Shown one piece after another: positions 18,406 through 26,930 of a stretch of DNA of 64,000 nt. The position numbers and the translations under genes are program-made. Location: the NCBI RefSeq assembly GCF_011762185.1, contig NZ_JAASQJ010000002.1, positions 682,001 through 746,000 on the forward strand. Direction: 5' to 3'. Numbering within the stretch: the stretch's first letter is position 1; every line of letters starts with the position of its first letter. The notes beneath the pieces were generated by a model. It saw only the letters and a list, made by a program, of their open reading frames with translations, was not told the DNA's origin and made no database searches. The stretch is from Dyadobacter arcticus. Its GTDB lineage: Bacteria; Bacteroidota; Bacteroidia; Cytophagales; Spirosomataceae.

Positions 18406-18788
18406 TAAAAATTCTTATACTGAGAGGTGGTCGTTACAGTTGATGACATTGACAAACTAATTGATAATATTATATTAATAATTCTATATTATCATCACCA
18501 GGCCCCCGACACTTTTTACAAGTTCAAATTCGAAAAATCCCGAAGCTTCTGCTAATAAGTAAAATTTACTTGGAATACTCCAAATATTTTACGGGTCATT
18601 TAACCACTGGTTAGTTTTACAAAAATAAATTCAGCAATTTGTGTAATTATTTAGTGAAAAATCATTGGTGAATATACGACATTTGAAACAGGCCTTCGTG
18701 AGTCAGGCGCAATTTTCTTCGCTCCTCATGGCAGTTGTTTTAGGCAGAGTTATAATACGCTAAGTACCAGACCCACAATAATTTAAAG
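18406..18788. other. 383-bp divergent intergenic region
   Basis: AT-rich sequence between the divergent receiver gene and the Rv1355c-type operon. It must hold both promoters. It contains a 9-bp inverted repeat (18462-18494, listed separately), but I see no convincing open frame and no clear TTTG/TAnnTTTG pair on either strand. Confidence 0.6.
18462..18494. promoter_or_regulatory. inverted repeat, possible operator
   Basis: Arms tgataatat (18462-18470) and atattatca (18486-18494) are perfectly complementary over 9 bp, 15 nt apart and very AT-rich. The position, about 57 nt from the receiver start, would suit an operator or promoter-region element. In such AT-rich DNA a chance repeat is possible. 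Confidence 0.3.
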
Positions 18789-21086
18789 ATGTACCAGGAA
18801 GCTAGCAGCAATGCCATTTACAAACCAGTTTTTATACCAAAAGAACAATACGCGGACAAGGAAAAATTTGATTTATTTATTGAAAATTATCAAGACAAGA
18901 CCATTCTTGATGTTTTCGCCTCACAAAAAAAAGAGTTGATCCGGTTACGCAGTCCAAAAAAGCGATTAAGCGCGATCGAAACAGACGCTTTATACGATCA
19001 ATGGCTAGCGGAAAGGGAGCAGGAAACAGAGGGCTTGTGGATTCTATATCCCTGGTCCGGTCGCTTAATCCATATTGTCGATAAAGATGAATTTGTTGAG
19101 CTCCGAACAAGCCGCAACCAATACAAAATTACCCCACAAGAACAGCGCGATCTAGCGCGGCGAAAAATAGGGATAATTGGTCTTTCGGTAGGACATGCGG
19201 TAGCGGTAAGCATTGCGACGGAGAGAATCTGCGGAATACTAAAACTTGCCGATTTTGATACCATTGAACTCAGTAATCTCAACCGGATCAAAACCGGGCT
19301 CCATAATATTGGCGTGAATAAATGCATTGTCACCGCAAGGGAAATTGCAGAAATAGACCCGTTCCTTGAAATTGAATGCTATACCGAGGGCATCAGTAAG
19401 ACAAATATGTCTCGCTTTCTGCTGGAAGGAGGGAAACTGGATATTCTGATTGATGAATGCGATGATATTGGTGTAAAAATAGCTTGTAGAGTGATGGCAG
19501 CCAGTCATCAGATTCCGGTGGTGATGGAAACAAGTGACAGGGGCATGCTGGATGTGGAACGGTTTGACATTGAACAGGACAGACCTATTTTTCATGGATT
19601 GCTCAAAGGCATACCGGCCGAAAAGTTCGATCACATTTCCGATGAGGAGCGTCTGCCGCTGGTGCTTCGGATCGTGAATGCGATAAATGGCTCTAAGAGA
19701 GGGAAAGTATCGCTTGTTGAAATTGGGCAAACCATCAGTACCTGGCCACAACTCGCCAGCGCAGTAACGTTGGGTGCAGGCGTTGTCACGGATGTTTGCC
19801 GCCGGATCCTTCTGAAACAATATCAGGAATCGGGCAGGTACTACATAGATTTGGAAGAACTTGTCGGAAACAAATCCCCTGTTACACCAGCACCACTTTT
19901 CCAGAATCCTTACCTGCCATTCGATCCCAAAGAAGCGGTTAATGAGGCTGATTCTCTTCCCTATGCTTCCGGACAGATACTTGTAAGCGATGATATGATC
20001 AGAGAGCTGGTCTATGCGGCCTGTTATGCTCCCTCAACAGGAAACGACCAGCCCTGGAAATGGCTTTACCGGAATGGCAGGCTGCATTTATTTCATGATC
20101 GTTACAGGTCCTATTCTTTTGGAGATTTTGATCACATTGCTTCCAACATTTCATTCGGCGCGGCATACGAAAACCTGATACTAAAAAGCCACGAATCTGG
20201 CCTGGGCATCAAAAGTCAGCTGTTTCCCTTGGGTCCCGATTCCACATTGATTGCTGCTATCAATTTTAACGCTGGCCAATCTTTGGCAGTTTGTGAGCCC
20301 GTTTACGCACCCGATTCTGTCGGATATATATTTGAGCGCTGCACCAATAGAAATCCTTCCTTCCCAGCCCGCATCACTTCAAATGAAATGGACGCACTAA
20401 AAAATGCCGCAGAGAGCATTGAAGGGGCCCGGTTTCACTATTTTGATGATAAACTGCAAATGTCGGCATTGGGAGAGATCATAGGGGAATGTGACCGGAT
20501 CAGGCTGCTGAATCCCAATGGTCACCATGATTTTGTGCAGCGGGAGATGAAATGGTCGCCTTTGGAGGCGGAAAGTTCAAAAGACGGGATTGATATACGT
20601 ACTTTGGGAATGAATAGTGCCCAAATGGCTGCGCTGGCAATTATCCGGGATGGTGAAATTACAAAAACGCTAAAGTCGATAAACGGTGGGAGTGCTTTGA
20701 TTGATGTCGCAATGAAGACAGTGGCGACCGCCTCTGCGCTCGGAATGATTACTTTACCCAAATATGACCACAAGAATTTTTTTCTGGGAGGTATGTCCAT
20801 GCAGCGGCTTTGGCTGCAAGCAGAGCAGGCAGGATTTGCGATTCACCCGCTGATTTCACCATTTTATTTGTTTCCCAGAATAACTAAAGGCGATGGTGCA
20901 GGCTTAGATGCCGATGAAAGCGCAAAATTGAAGGATGTTCGAAAAAAATTCCGGGAACTCGTTCCATTTGAAGATAATATTGCAGAAGTGTTTTTATTCA
21001 AAATCGCAAAGGCTGAGAAACCTCAGATCAAAAGTTATCGGTTACCATTGGAAGAAACACTTTTTATCGTAAATCCTGAAAATTAA
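18789..21086 (+). CDS. Rv1355c-family fusion: E1-like (ThiF/MoeB) domain plus nitroreductase-like domain
   Basis: The N-terminal half (about 100-350) is an E1/ThiF adenylation fold. It has a glycine loop at about 128-138 (GIIGLSVGHA), D155-D157 in ADFDTIELSNLNR, and DILIDECDD. It has no CxxC zinc pairs and no obvious catalytic cysteine. The C-terminal half (about 400-740) is nitroreductase-like, with APSTGNDQPWKW at 414-425 and an FMN-fold helix around TVATASALGM. The length (765) fits the family of Mycobacterium Rv1355c, once called MoeY. It may adenylate and reduce a small molecule; the real reaction is unknown. The next gene starts inside its stop codon (TAATG). Confidence 0.82.
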   Translation: MYQEASSNAIYKPVFIPKEQYADKEKFDLFIENYQDKTILDVFASQKKELIRLRSPKKRLSAIETDALYDQWLAEREQETEGLWILYPWSGRLIHIVDKDEFVELRTSRNQYKITPQEQRDLARRKIGIIGLSVGHAVAVSIATERICGILKLADFDTIELSNLNRIKTGLHNIGVNKCIVTAREIAEIDPFLEIECYTEGISKTNMSRFLLEGGKLDILIDECDDIGVKIACRVMAASHQIPVVMETSDRGMLDVERFDIEQDRPIFHGLLKGIPAEKFDHISDEERLPLVLRIVNAINGSKRGKVSLVEIGQTISTWPQLASAVTLGAGVVTDVCRRILLKQYQESGRYYIDLEELVGNKSPVTPAPLFQNPYLPFDPKEAVNEADSLPYASGQILVSDDMIRELVYAACYAPSTGNDQPWKWLYRNGRLHLFHDRYRSYSFGDFDHIASNISFGAAYENLILKSHESGLGIKSQLFPLGPDSTLIAAINFNAGQSLAVCEPVYAPDSVGYIFERCTNRNPSFPARITSNEMDALKNAAESIEGARFHYFDDKLQMSALGEIIGECDRIRLLNPNGHHDFVQREMKWSPLEAESSKDGIDIRTLGMNSAQMAALAIIRDGEITKTLKSINGGSALIDVAMKTVATASALGMITLPKYDHKNFFLGGMSMQRLWLQAEQAGFAIHPLISPFYLFPRITKGDGAGLDADESAKLKDVRKKFRELVPFEDNIAEVFLFKIAKAEKPQIKSYRLPLEETLFIVNPEN

Positions 21087-21778
21087 TGGTTGCTCAAATT
21101 AAAGCATACCGTGCTCCCGACGACGTCGAAACCAGTTTAAAGTATGCAGAAGGGCACCGAAAAGTGCTTGAAGCGTATGGCGTAAAACAGGTGACTTCTT
21201 ATAGTCACAATTGGCTGGAAGACCCTAATACCTATGTTATCATTGTGGAATCGGAGGACGGCAGCAAAATTTATGGAGGTACCAGAGTGCAGGTAAGGTC
21301 TCCAAACCTGAAAATGCCGATGGAGGATGCCATTGCGAAAATCGATAAGAACATTTACGGGTATGTCGATAATATTGGCGATTATAATGTCGCAGAATTT
21401 TGCGGATTGTTTAATTCCAAGGAAGTGGCTGGATATGGCATCGGAAGTGTTTATCTTGGTAGAACTGCTATGGCAATTTCGTCGATGGTAGGAATCAAAT
21501 ATCTGATGGGCCTATGCTCTCCGATAACCCTCGTCATCAGTCAGCGAATCGGCTTTGAGGTTTTAACGGATCTGGGAAACAACGGAACATTCTATTATCC
21601 CAAAGAAGGCCTCATTGCAACATCATTGATAGCCCGGGATTTGACGAATCTGCCGTTCGCCACAGATGAAGAAAGAGAAAAGATTTTTAGCCTCAGGGAA
21701 AACCCAAAACAGACGGTAGTTGAAAGTGGAAGAAGGGGAGACCTTGAAATAATATACGACATCAACAAATGGATCTAA
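21086..21778 (+). CDS. GNAT-fold acyltransferase-like protein
   Basis: The 230-residue protein has a GNAT-like order: a strand with IIVESEDGSKIYGGTRVQVR, then the acyl-CoA loop-like G116-YGIG ahead of a long helix, then IKYLMGLCSPITLVISQRIGF. This resembles N-acyl amino acid synthase or autoinducer-synthase-like GNATs, but I cannot assign a substrate. Its ATG overlaps the stop of the E1/nitroreductase gene, and its last 10 nt overlap the kinase gene, so translation is coupled. The tight pairing suggests that it modifies the same molecule or passes product on to the sensor. The family call is moderate; the function is inference. Confidence 0.6.
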   Translation: MVAQIKAYRAPDDVETSLKYAEGHRKVLEAYGVKQVTSYSHNWLEDPNTYVIIVESEDGSKIYGGTRVQVRSPNLKMPMEDAIAKIDKNIYGYVDNIGDYNVAEFCGLFNSKEVAGYGIGSVYLGRTAMAISSMVGIKYLMGLCSPITLVISQRIGFEVLTDLGNNGTFYYPKEGLIATSLIARDLTNLPFATDEEREKIFSLRENPKQTVVESGRRGDLEIIYDINKWI

Positions 21779-23946
21779 AGTTCTACCAGCGTTTTTTTCT
21801 AATTTCACTGCTCTTACTTATTTCCCTGACCGGTAAAGCAGAAGAGGTAATTTTTAGTGGAAAAGACCTATCCATTGGAAAGAGCGTCGAGATTATGGAA
21901 GATACGCTGGGAACACTTACACTTGCCCAGGTCATGGCTTCCGGAACGTTTGTACGGAGCCGTGATGAAACTCCCAATTTCGGCCTGAGCAATTCTGCAT
22001 TCTGGATCAGGCTGAAAATTAAAAACGAAACGCAGGAAGACGATATCTTCCTGGAACTGGCCTACCCCCGAATTGAATTCTGTACCCTTTTTTCTCAGGA
22101 AAAAACAGGGTTTATGTCCCAGGCAATCTCCTGGAATAATGCATTCGGCATGCGAAATGTCCAGCATCAGAATATTGTTTATAAACTCAATATCCCCATT
22201 CAACAATCTGAAACTTACTATCTGAGAATCCGCGGGAATGAGCCCATTGTGTTGCCCTTACTTGTAAGAAGCGAAATGGGTTTTTTCCAATTTACCTTTA
22301 CCAACGAAATCATTTCGGGCATCCATGTTGGCGTATTGTTCGTCATGATGCTTTATAACTTCTTTGTTTACTTTTCGATTCGGGAGAAAAGCTATCTCTA
22401 TTACGTATTTTATATTCTTTTTATAGGACTTACGCAAACGACGATTACAGGTTATACATTCAAATTTCTTTGGCCTGAAACCCCGTCTATCAACAAATAT
22501 TCGATTATTGTTTTCCCTGCGCTGGCTGGAATTTTCGCCATCTTATTCTTTCAGAACTTTTTACATACCAGAGAACGGTCCCTGTCAATTCATAAAATCC
22601 TTTCGGCTATCATCGTGGCCAATGTGCTGGCTGTAATTTTCAACCTAACTGGCATGGAGCGGGTCAGTTACAGAATGATCGACGTAACGGGCGTTACCGC
22701 GGCATTGCTTGCTCTCGTAGTTGCTATCCAGCTTTCTCTGAAAAACTATCGTCCGGCAAAGTTTTATCTCGTAGCATGGTCTATTTTTCTTATTGGAATA
22801 GTATTATATACGCTGCGAAACCTTAATATTTTACCTTATAATACTTTTACAAACTATACTATGCAGGCGGGTACTGCAATAGAAGTAATTTTACTTTCTT
22901 TTGCACTGGCCGATAAAATCAACATCTTTAAGCAGGAAAAAGAAGAATCTCAGGCACAAGCCCTGCGGGTTTCAATGGAGAACGAGAAGATGATTTTGGA
23001 ACAAAATGCATTTTTGGAAAAAAGCGTCAACGAAAGGACCGCAGAATTGCAATTTGCAAATGTTGAACTGAATGGTGCGCTTACCCAATTGAAAGATGCT
23101 CAGAGCCAATTACTTGATTCCGAAAAAATGGCTTCGTTAGGTCAGTTGACTGCCGGAATTGCGCATGAGATCAATAACCCGATTAATTTTGTAAGTTCCA
23201 ATATCAGGCCTTTACGGAGGGACATTGACGACGTTCTGGAAATATTGGATTCATATAGCGACTTACGGAATGTTGGGTCAATTGAGGTCTTAAATGAGAA
23301 AATCGTTGAAATTGAAGCTTTGAAGAATGAATTAGATCTTGATTATATTAAAACTGAACTTGGAACACTTCTGAAAGGAATGGAGGATGGTGCGCAGAGG
23401 ACGGTGGAAATTGTTAAAGGGCTCAAAATATTTTCCCGTGTTGATGAAACCGACCTTAACCTCGTAAATATTAACGAAGGTATTGAATCGACGGTGATCA
23501 TTTTAAATTATCAGATGGGTAATTCCATACATTTGGTGAAAGAGCTTGGGAACATTCCAAGCATTGAATGTTATGCCGGAAAGTTGAACCAGGTTTTCAT
23601 GAATATCCTGACTAATTCGATTTATGCGCTGCAAAAAGAAAAACATGACAGCGAAAGACCGACAATCTGGATAAAAACATGGCTCAAAGATCCTGAAAAT
23701 ATATCCATTTCCATGCGTGACAATGGCCCTGGGATGACACCGGAAGTTCGCGCAAAAATATTCGAACCTTTCTTTACGACCAAGCAAGTTGGAGATGGAA
23801 CGGGGCTAGGTCTTTCAATTGTCTTTAAAATTATCGAAGTTCACAGTGGTAATATCCAGGTAAATACAGAAGTTGGCAAGGGTACCGAATTTTTAATTAC
23901 GCTGCCGGTCAAGAAAAAAGTACGCCCTATCCCTGACTTTCAATGA
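21769..23946 (+). CDS. 7TM-DISM sensor histidine kinase
   Basis: A signal peptide (about 1-24, ending GKAEE) precedes a periplasmic 7TMR-DISMED2-type beta-sandwich at about 45-170 (FGLSNSAFWIRLKIKN). Seven membrane helices follow at about 184-382, then a coiled coil and the kinase core. His466 in GIAHEINNPINF is the phospho-acceptor; ATP-binding motifs are DNGPGM (D651) and GTGLGLSIV. DISM domains usually bind carbohydrates or other small extracellular ligands. The gene overlaps its upstream neighbour by 10 nt and its downstream neighbour by 4 nt. It is the only membrane sensor in the operon. Confidence 0.9.
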   Translation: MDLKFYQRFFLISLLLLISLTGKAEEVIFSGKDLSIGKSVEIMEDTLGTLTLAQVMASGTFVRSRDETPNFGLSNSAFWIRLKIKNETQEDDIFLELAYPRIEFCTLFSQEKTGFMSQAISWNNAFGMRNVQHQNIVYKLNIPIQQSETYYLRIRGNEPIVLPLLVRSEMGFFQFTFTNEIISGIHVGVLFVMMLYNFFVYFSIREKSYLYYVFYILFIGLTQTTITGYTFKFLWPETPSINKYSIIVFPALAGIFAILFFQNFLHTRERSLSIHKILSAIIVANVLAVIFNLTGMERVSYRMIDVTGVTAALLALVVAIQLSLKNYRPAKFYLVAWSIFLIGIVLYTLRNLNILPYNTFTNYTMQAGTAIEVILLSFALADKINIFKQEKEESQAQALRVSMENEKMILEQNAFLEKSVNERTAELQFANVELNGALTQLKDAQSQLLDSEKMASLGQLTAGIAHEINNPINFVSSNIRPLRRDIDDVLEILDSYSDLRNVGSIEVLNEKIVEIEALKNELDLDYIKTELGTLLKGMEDGAQRTVEIVKGLKIFSRVDETDLNLVNINEGIESTVIILNYQMGNSIHLVKELGNIPSIECYAGKLNQVFMNILTNSIYALQKEKHDSERPTIWIKTWLKDPENISISMRDNGPGMTPEVRAKIFEPFFTTKQVGDGTGLGLSIVFKIIEVHSGNIQVNTEVGKGTEFLITLPVKKKVRPIPDFQ

Positions 23947-25034
23947 GTGAAAAAACAATAAGCATTCTCTATATTGACGATGAGGAGCACAATCTGCATT
24001 CGTTCAAGGCTTCATTCCGAAAGCAATATGATATCACCATTACCTCTTCGGTGGTGGAGGCGGAGCAGATCCTGAATAGCAAGGATTTCTGCATCATACT
24101 TGCAGATCAGCGTATGCCGATTATGACGGGTGTCCAGTTTTTTGAAAAGATCAGGCTGAAACATCCGAAACCTATTCGTATTCTCATCACGGGCCATACC
24201 GACATTGGCGCTGCCATCGATGCTATTAACAAGGGAGAGGTTTTTCGTTTTATCGATAAGCCATGGGACTACACCTATGTAGAAACTGCCATTGCTAATG
24301 CTTACGAAATTTACAGAACGAGAGAAGATTTGAAATTACGCAACATTGAGCTTCAAAAAGCCAATGAAGAATTGGACAAATTTGTATACAGCGCATCCCA
24401 CGATCTGCGTGCCCCGCTTATGTCGGTATTGGGTATTGTAAATCTCGCGTTACTGGAAGAAGATGTAAAATCCCAGAATGAATATCTCGAACTGATCCGT
24501 CAATCGGTAAAGAAACTCGATACATTCATCATCAACATCATTGACTATTACAAAAATGCGCGCGGCGTCCCGGTAGTCACTGATATCAGTTTTGAAGAGC
24601 TTGTTACCGAAGTCCAGGCGACCATTCAGTATTTGCCGGAATATGGAAATCTTAAGATGACGACAGACATTGACCAGGCCGGAATCTTCCAGTCCGATGT
24701 CATGAAGCTGAGAATTATCTTCAACAATCTGATCAATAATGCAATCAAATTCCAGGATAAATCTAAACCGGACCCGTTTGTACATCTCACGGTAAAGTCA
24801 ACGCCAACCCAGGCGCAGATCATCGTTGCGGACAATGGTTCAGGAATCAAAGAGTCCGATCAGGATAAGATATTTAAGATGTTTTACCGGGCTGGCGCTA
24901 CCAACAGCGGCTCGGGCATCGGGCTATATATTGTGCACGAAGCCATAGCAAAATTAGGAGGGGAAATTAGTGTAAGTTCAAAAATAGGACAGGGTAGTAT
25001 TTTTGAAATTAACATACCTTCAATAGCTAAATAA
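23943..25034 (+). CDS. receiver-histidine kinase hybrid
   Basis: The receiver domain comes first (about 5-120, D55 in LADQRMPIMTG, K in FIDKPWDY). It is joined by a coiled coil to a HisKA domain with His153 in SASHDLRAPLM and an ATPase domain (NNLINNAIKF, DNGSGI, GSGIGLYIV). There is no membrane segment, so it is cytoplasmic and probably takes phosphate from the 7TM kinase and passes it on. It starts in ATGA overlap with the kinase stop. Its receiver is a close paralogue of the stand-alone receiver at 17938-18405. Confidence 0.9.
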   Translation: MSEKTISILYIDDEEHNLHSFKASFRKQYDITITSSVVEAEQILNSKDFCIILADQRMPIMTGVQFFEKIRLKHPKPIRILITGHTDIGAAIDAINKGEVFRFIDKPWDYTYVETAIANAYEIYRTREDLKLRNIELQKANEELDKFVYSASHDLRAPLMSVLGIVNLALLEEDVKSQNEYLELIRQSVKKLDTFIINIIDYYKNARGVPVVTDISFEELVTEVQATIQYLPEYGNLKMTTDIDQAGIFQSDVMKLRIIFNNLINNAIKFQDKSKPDPFVHLTVKSTPTQAQIIVADNGSGIKESDQDKIFKMFYRAGATNSGSGIGLYIVHEAIAKLGGEISVSSKIGQGSIFEINIPSIAK

Positions 25035-25041
25035 TACCGCC

Positions 25042-25431
25042 ATGAAGCCTCTGCTCAACTTTTTTTTGATTGATGACAGCGCATTTGATCTTTTCATCTA
25101 TGAAAAGCTTCTGATTAAAAGTGGCATCACCGAAAATGTAAAAACCTTCAATTCAGCGCGGGAGGCCCTAAAACACATCTTAAGTCAAGGTACTAGCCTG
25201 CCTGAAATCATCATTCTACTCGATTTGCAAATGCCCGATATGAACGGCTTTGAATTTATCGAGGAATTCGACAATCTGCCCGATTTTCTGCGTTCTAAAA
25301 TTCAAATTTTCATGCTTTCTTCTACCATTGACACCAGGGATATCGAAAAGGCAAAGGCAAGTCCGCACATCATTGATCTGCTTCCAAAACCGTTAGAAGT
25401 CAACTTTTTGAAAAAGAAATTGGCTCTGTAA
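25042..25431 (+). CDS. single-domain response regulator
   Basis: The 129-residue receiver has acidic residues IDDSAFD near the start, phospho-acceptor D61 in IILLDLQMPDMNG, S in MLSSTID and K in LLPKPLE. There is no output domain. It resembles the CheY/Rcp1-like receivers often encoded next to cytoplasmic histidine kinases, and it lies 7 nt after the hybrid kinase. It is the likely terminal phosphate acceptor or a diffusible link to another target. Confidence 0.88.
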   Translation: MKPLLNFFLIDDSAFDLFIYEKLLIKSGITENVKTFNSAREALKHILSQGTSLPEIIILLDLQMPDMNGFEFIEEFDNLPDFLRSKIQIFMLSSTIDTRDIEKAKASPHIIDLLPKPLEVNFLKKKLAL

Positions 25432-25738
25432 ACTCCGGACTTTTCCCTTTTTCTAATAGCTCGATGGCGGAAGCGTTTATTTGCCTGAGTATACGCCTAA
25501 AAAATCAATTTATCAGGCGTTTCAAAAGCCTTTCCCACAAATTGTCCTATTTTGTAACACTTGCTTTTTCTCACAGAACTGTGGCCAGCATAATAGCCGC
25601 CACTAAAGGTGTTTTATGTAAACAATAGAATTATAAATGTAATTTTTTAAATATTTTTAAAAACTACTGGTGTTTCGGTACATGTTTGGAAGAACTGGGA
25701 GCTAGATCCTTTTTCCAAACCTTTAACACCAACATTTA
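25432..25738. other. 307-bp intergenic region
   Basis: It holds a weak 6-bp hairpin acgcct/aggcgt (25493-25520) that could terminate the signalling operon. AT-rich sequence with a long A/T tract near 25640-25670 follows and probably includes the promoter of the next small gene. I see no coding frame in it. Confidence 0.5.
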
Positions 25739-25927
25739 ATGAAAACTGATAGCAAAACACTGTCTGAAATTTTGAAGTTGCATGCAGAATATGTTAAAGA
25801 AGTAGAATTCAGTGGTATCAAACCTTTATCCATGGAAATTTACAAGACTAACTCTCACAACTTCGTGCGCTGGATCAAAGATGAATTTAATCCAGGTAGC
25901 AAATTGCGCAAAGGAGTGATAGCTTAG
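25739..25927 (+). CDS. small conserved-looking hypothetical protein
   Basis: The 62-residue frame starts MKTDSKTLSEILKLHAEYVK. It is hydrophilic and likely helical, with a WIKDEFNPGSKLRKG tail. The start follows an AT-rich upstream region, and a good terminator follows 40 nt after the stop, which supports a real single-gene unit. I do not recognise the family. It has no signal peptide or membrane segment, so it is probably cytoplasmic. Confidence 0.55.
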   Translation: MKTDSKTLSEILKLHAEYVKEVEFSGIKPLSMEIYKTNSHNFVRWIKDEFNPGSKLRKGVIA

Positions 25928-25967
25928 CTACAAGACATTCATACTCAACGTTGAGAAAAGTTCAGAT

Positions 25968-25992
25968 TGCCGGTTGGCCAACGCTACCGGCA
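25968..25992 (+). terminator. rho-independent terminator
   Basis: Stem tgccggt/accggca (25968-25974 and 25986-25992) with an 11-nt loop, followed by a run of seven T. It ends the 62-residue gene. Because the longer downstream frame would begin at 25974 inside this hairpin, it also argues for a later start of that frame. Confidence 0.75.
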
Positions 25993-26063
25993 GTTTTTTT
26001 ATAGGTAGTTGTTTGTTATGTTTGGATTTAAATGTGCAATTAATACGTTCCATTAGAAAACCT

Positions 26064-26213
26064 ATGCTGCTTTCTCTTTTCAATCTTCTCAAAGGCCGCT
26101 TCACAAAAGATGCAATCAGTGAGGCCAAATCAAATGAAAAACGGATGTCACGCCAGGAGGCCCTTCAGCAAATGCGAAACATCGCGAGCAAAAGGCCCGA
26201 TAAAAAGAAATAA
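26064..26213 (+). CDS. small hypothetical protein
   Basis: From ATG 26064 the 49-residue product reads MLLSLFNLLKGRFTKDAISE with a basic tail ending ASKRPDKKK. The frame is open from 25974, but that start falls within a terminator hairpin and its extra residues look random. Highly charged with a short hydrophobic start, it might be membrane-peripheral. Its stop abuts the araD stop on the other strand with no gap. Real coding status is uncertain. Confidence 0.4.
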   Translation: MLLSLFNLLKGRFTKDAISEAKSNEKRMSRQEALQQMRNIASKRPDKKK

Positions 26214-26918
26214 TCAGCAGCCCTGCCCGTAGTACGCATCCTTCCCATGCTTACGATAATAATGCTTGTCGATAAGGCTCTGCTTAATTGTGTCGGCGTC
26301 CGGATTGATCTGCAAAGTCAGATAGGCCATTTTAGCAATTTCTTCCAGAACAATTGAATTATAAATTGCTTTTGCCGGGTCTTTGCCCCATGTGAATGGC
26401 CCATGGCAAGCAATTAGCACCATTTCAATTTCCTCGTAGCTTAATGCTTGTTTTGTAAATAAATCCAGGATCTGGTTGCCCGTTTCCAATTCATAGTCCC
26501 GACGAATCATATCATCCGACATTATTTCGGTTACTGGAATCGACGAAGTCAAATGATCTGCGTGCGTCGTCCCAAGGTTAGGAATCGATTTAATGGCCTG
26601 CGCCCATGCGACCGCATAAGTGGAATGCGTGTGACAAACACCTCCAATTGATTCAAAATTTTTGTAAAGCAGCGTATGTGTTTTCGTGTCCGATGATGGG
26701 CGCAAATTGCCTTCCACCAATGCATTGTCCAGATCCACAACCACAATATCTTCAACGCGCAGACGATGATAGGGAACACCGCTCGGCTTGATTGCCACTA
26801 CACCAGCGGTACGGTCGATCCCACTTACATTCCCAAAAGTAACAATGGCCAAGTCCTCTTTGGGAATCTCCATGTTAGCCTCGTAGACTTGCTCTTTCAG
26901 ATAAATATACTTTGACAT
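26214..26918 (-). CDS. araD: L-ribulose-5-phosphate 4-epimerase
   Basis: The enzyme converts L-ribulose 5-phosphate to D-xylulose 5-phosphate, the last step of arabinose entry into the pentose phosphate pathway. The 234-residue class II aldolase fold shows the expected motifs: FGNVSGIDR, KPSGVPY, the zinc histidines in CHTHSTYA and ACHGPFTWG, and the C-terminal KHGKDAYYGQ. It is the last gene of araB-araA-araD, 12 nt after araA. The start ATG lies in the short gap, and length is normal. Confidence 0.95.
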   Translation of the reverse strand: MSKYIYLKEQVYEANMEIPKEDLAIVTFGNVSGIDRTAGVVAIKPSGVPYHRLRVEDIVVVDLDNALVEGNLRPSSDTKTHTLLYKNFESIGGVCHTHSTYAVAWAQAIKSIPNLGTTHADHLTSSIPVTEIMSDDMIRRDYELETGNQILDLFTKQALSYEEIEMVLIACHGPFTWGKDPAKAIYNSIVLEEIAKMAYLTLQINPDADTIKQSLIDKHYYRKHGKDAYYGQGC

Positions 26919-26930
26919 CGCACCTGATTT

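Noticed and set aside
18750..18755. TATAAT resembling an E. coli -10 box before the signalling operon
   Set aside because: Bacteroidota primary sigma factors use TTTG/TAnnTTTG, so the match is not informative here.
19239..19820. 193-residue minus-strand frame inside the E1/nitroreductase gene
   Set aside because: Its His/Ile/Asn-rich composition without motifs is typical of an antisense shadow.
18789..19900. Molybdopterin biosynthesis (MoeY/MoeB) assignment
   Set aside because: No CxxC zinc pairs and no other moa/moe genes in the window; the name derives from weak domain similarity only.
25974..26063. Longer start for the 49-residue frame before araD
   Set aside because: The first 30 codons overlap a hairpin with a T-run that ends the previous gene, and the residues look random.
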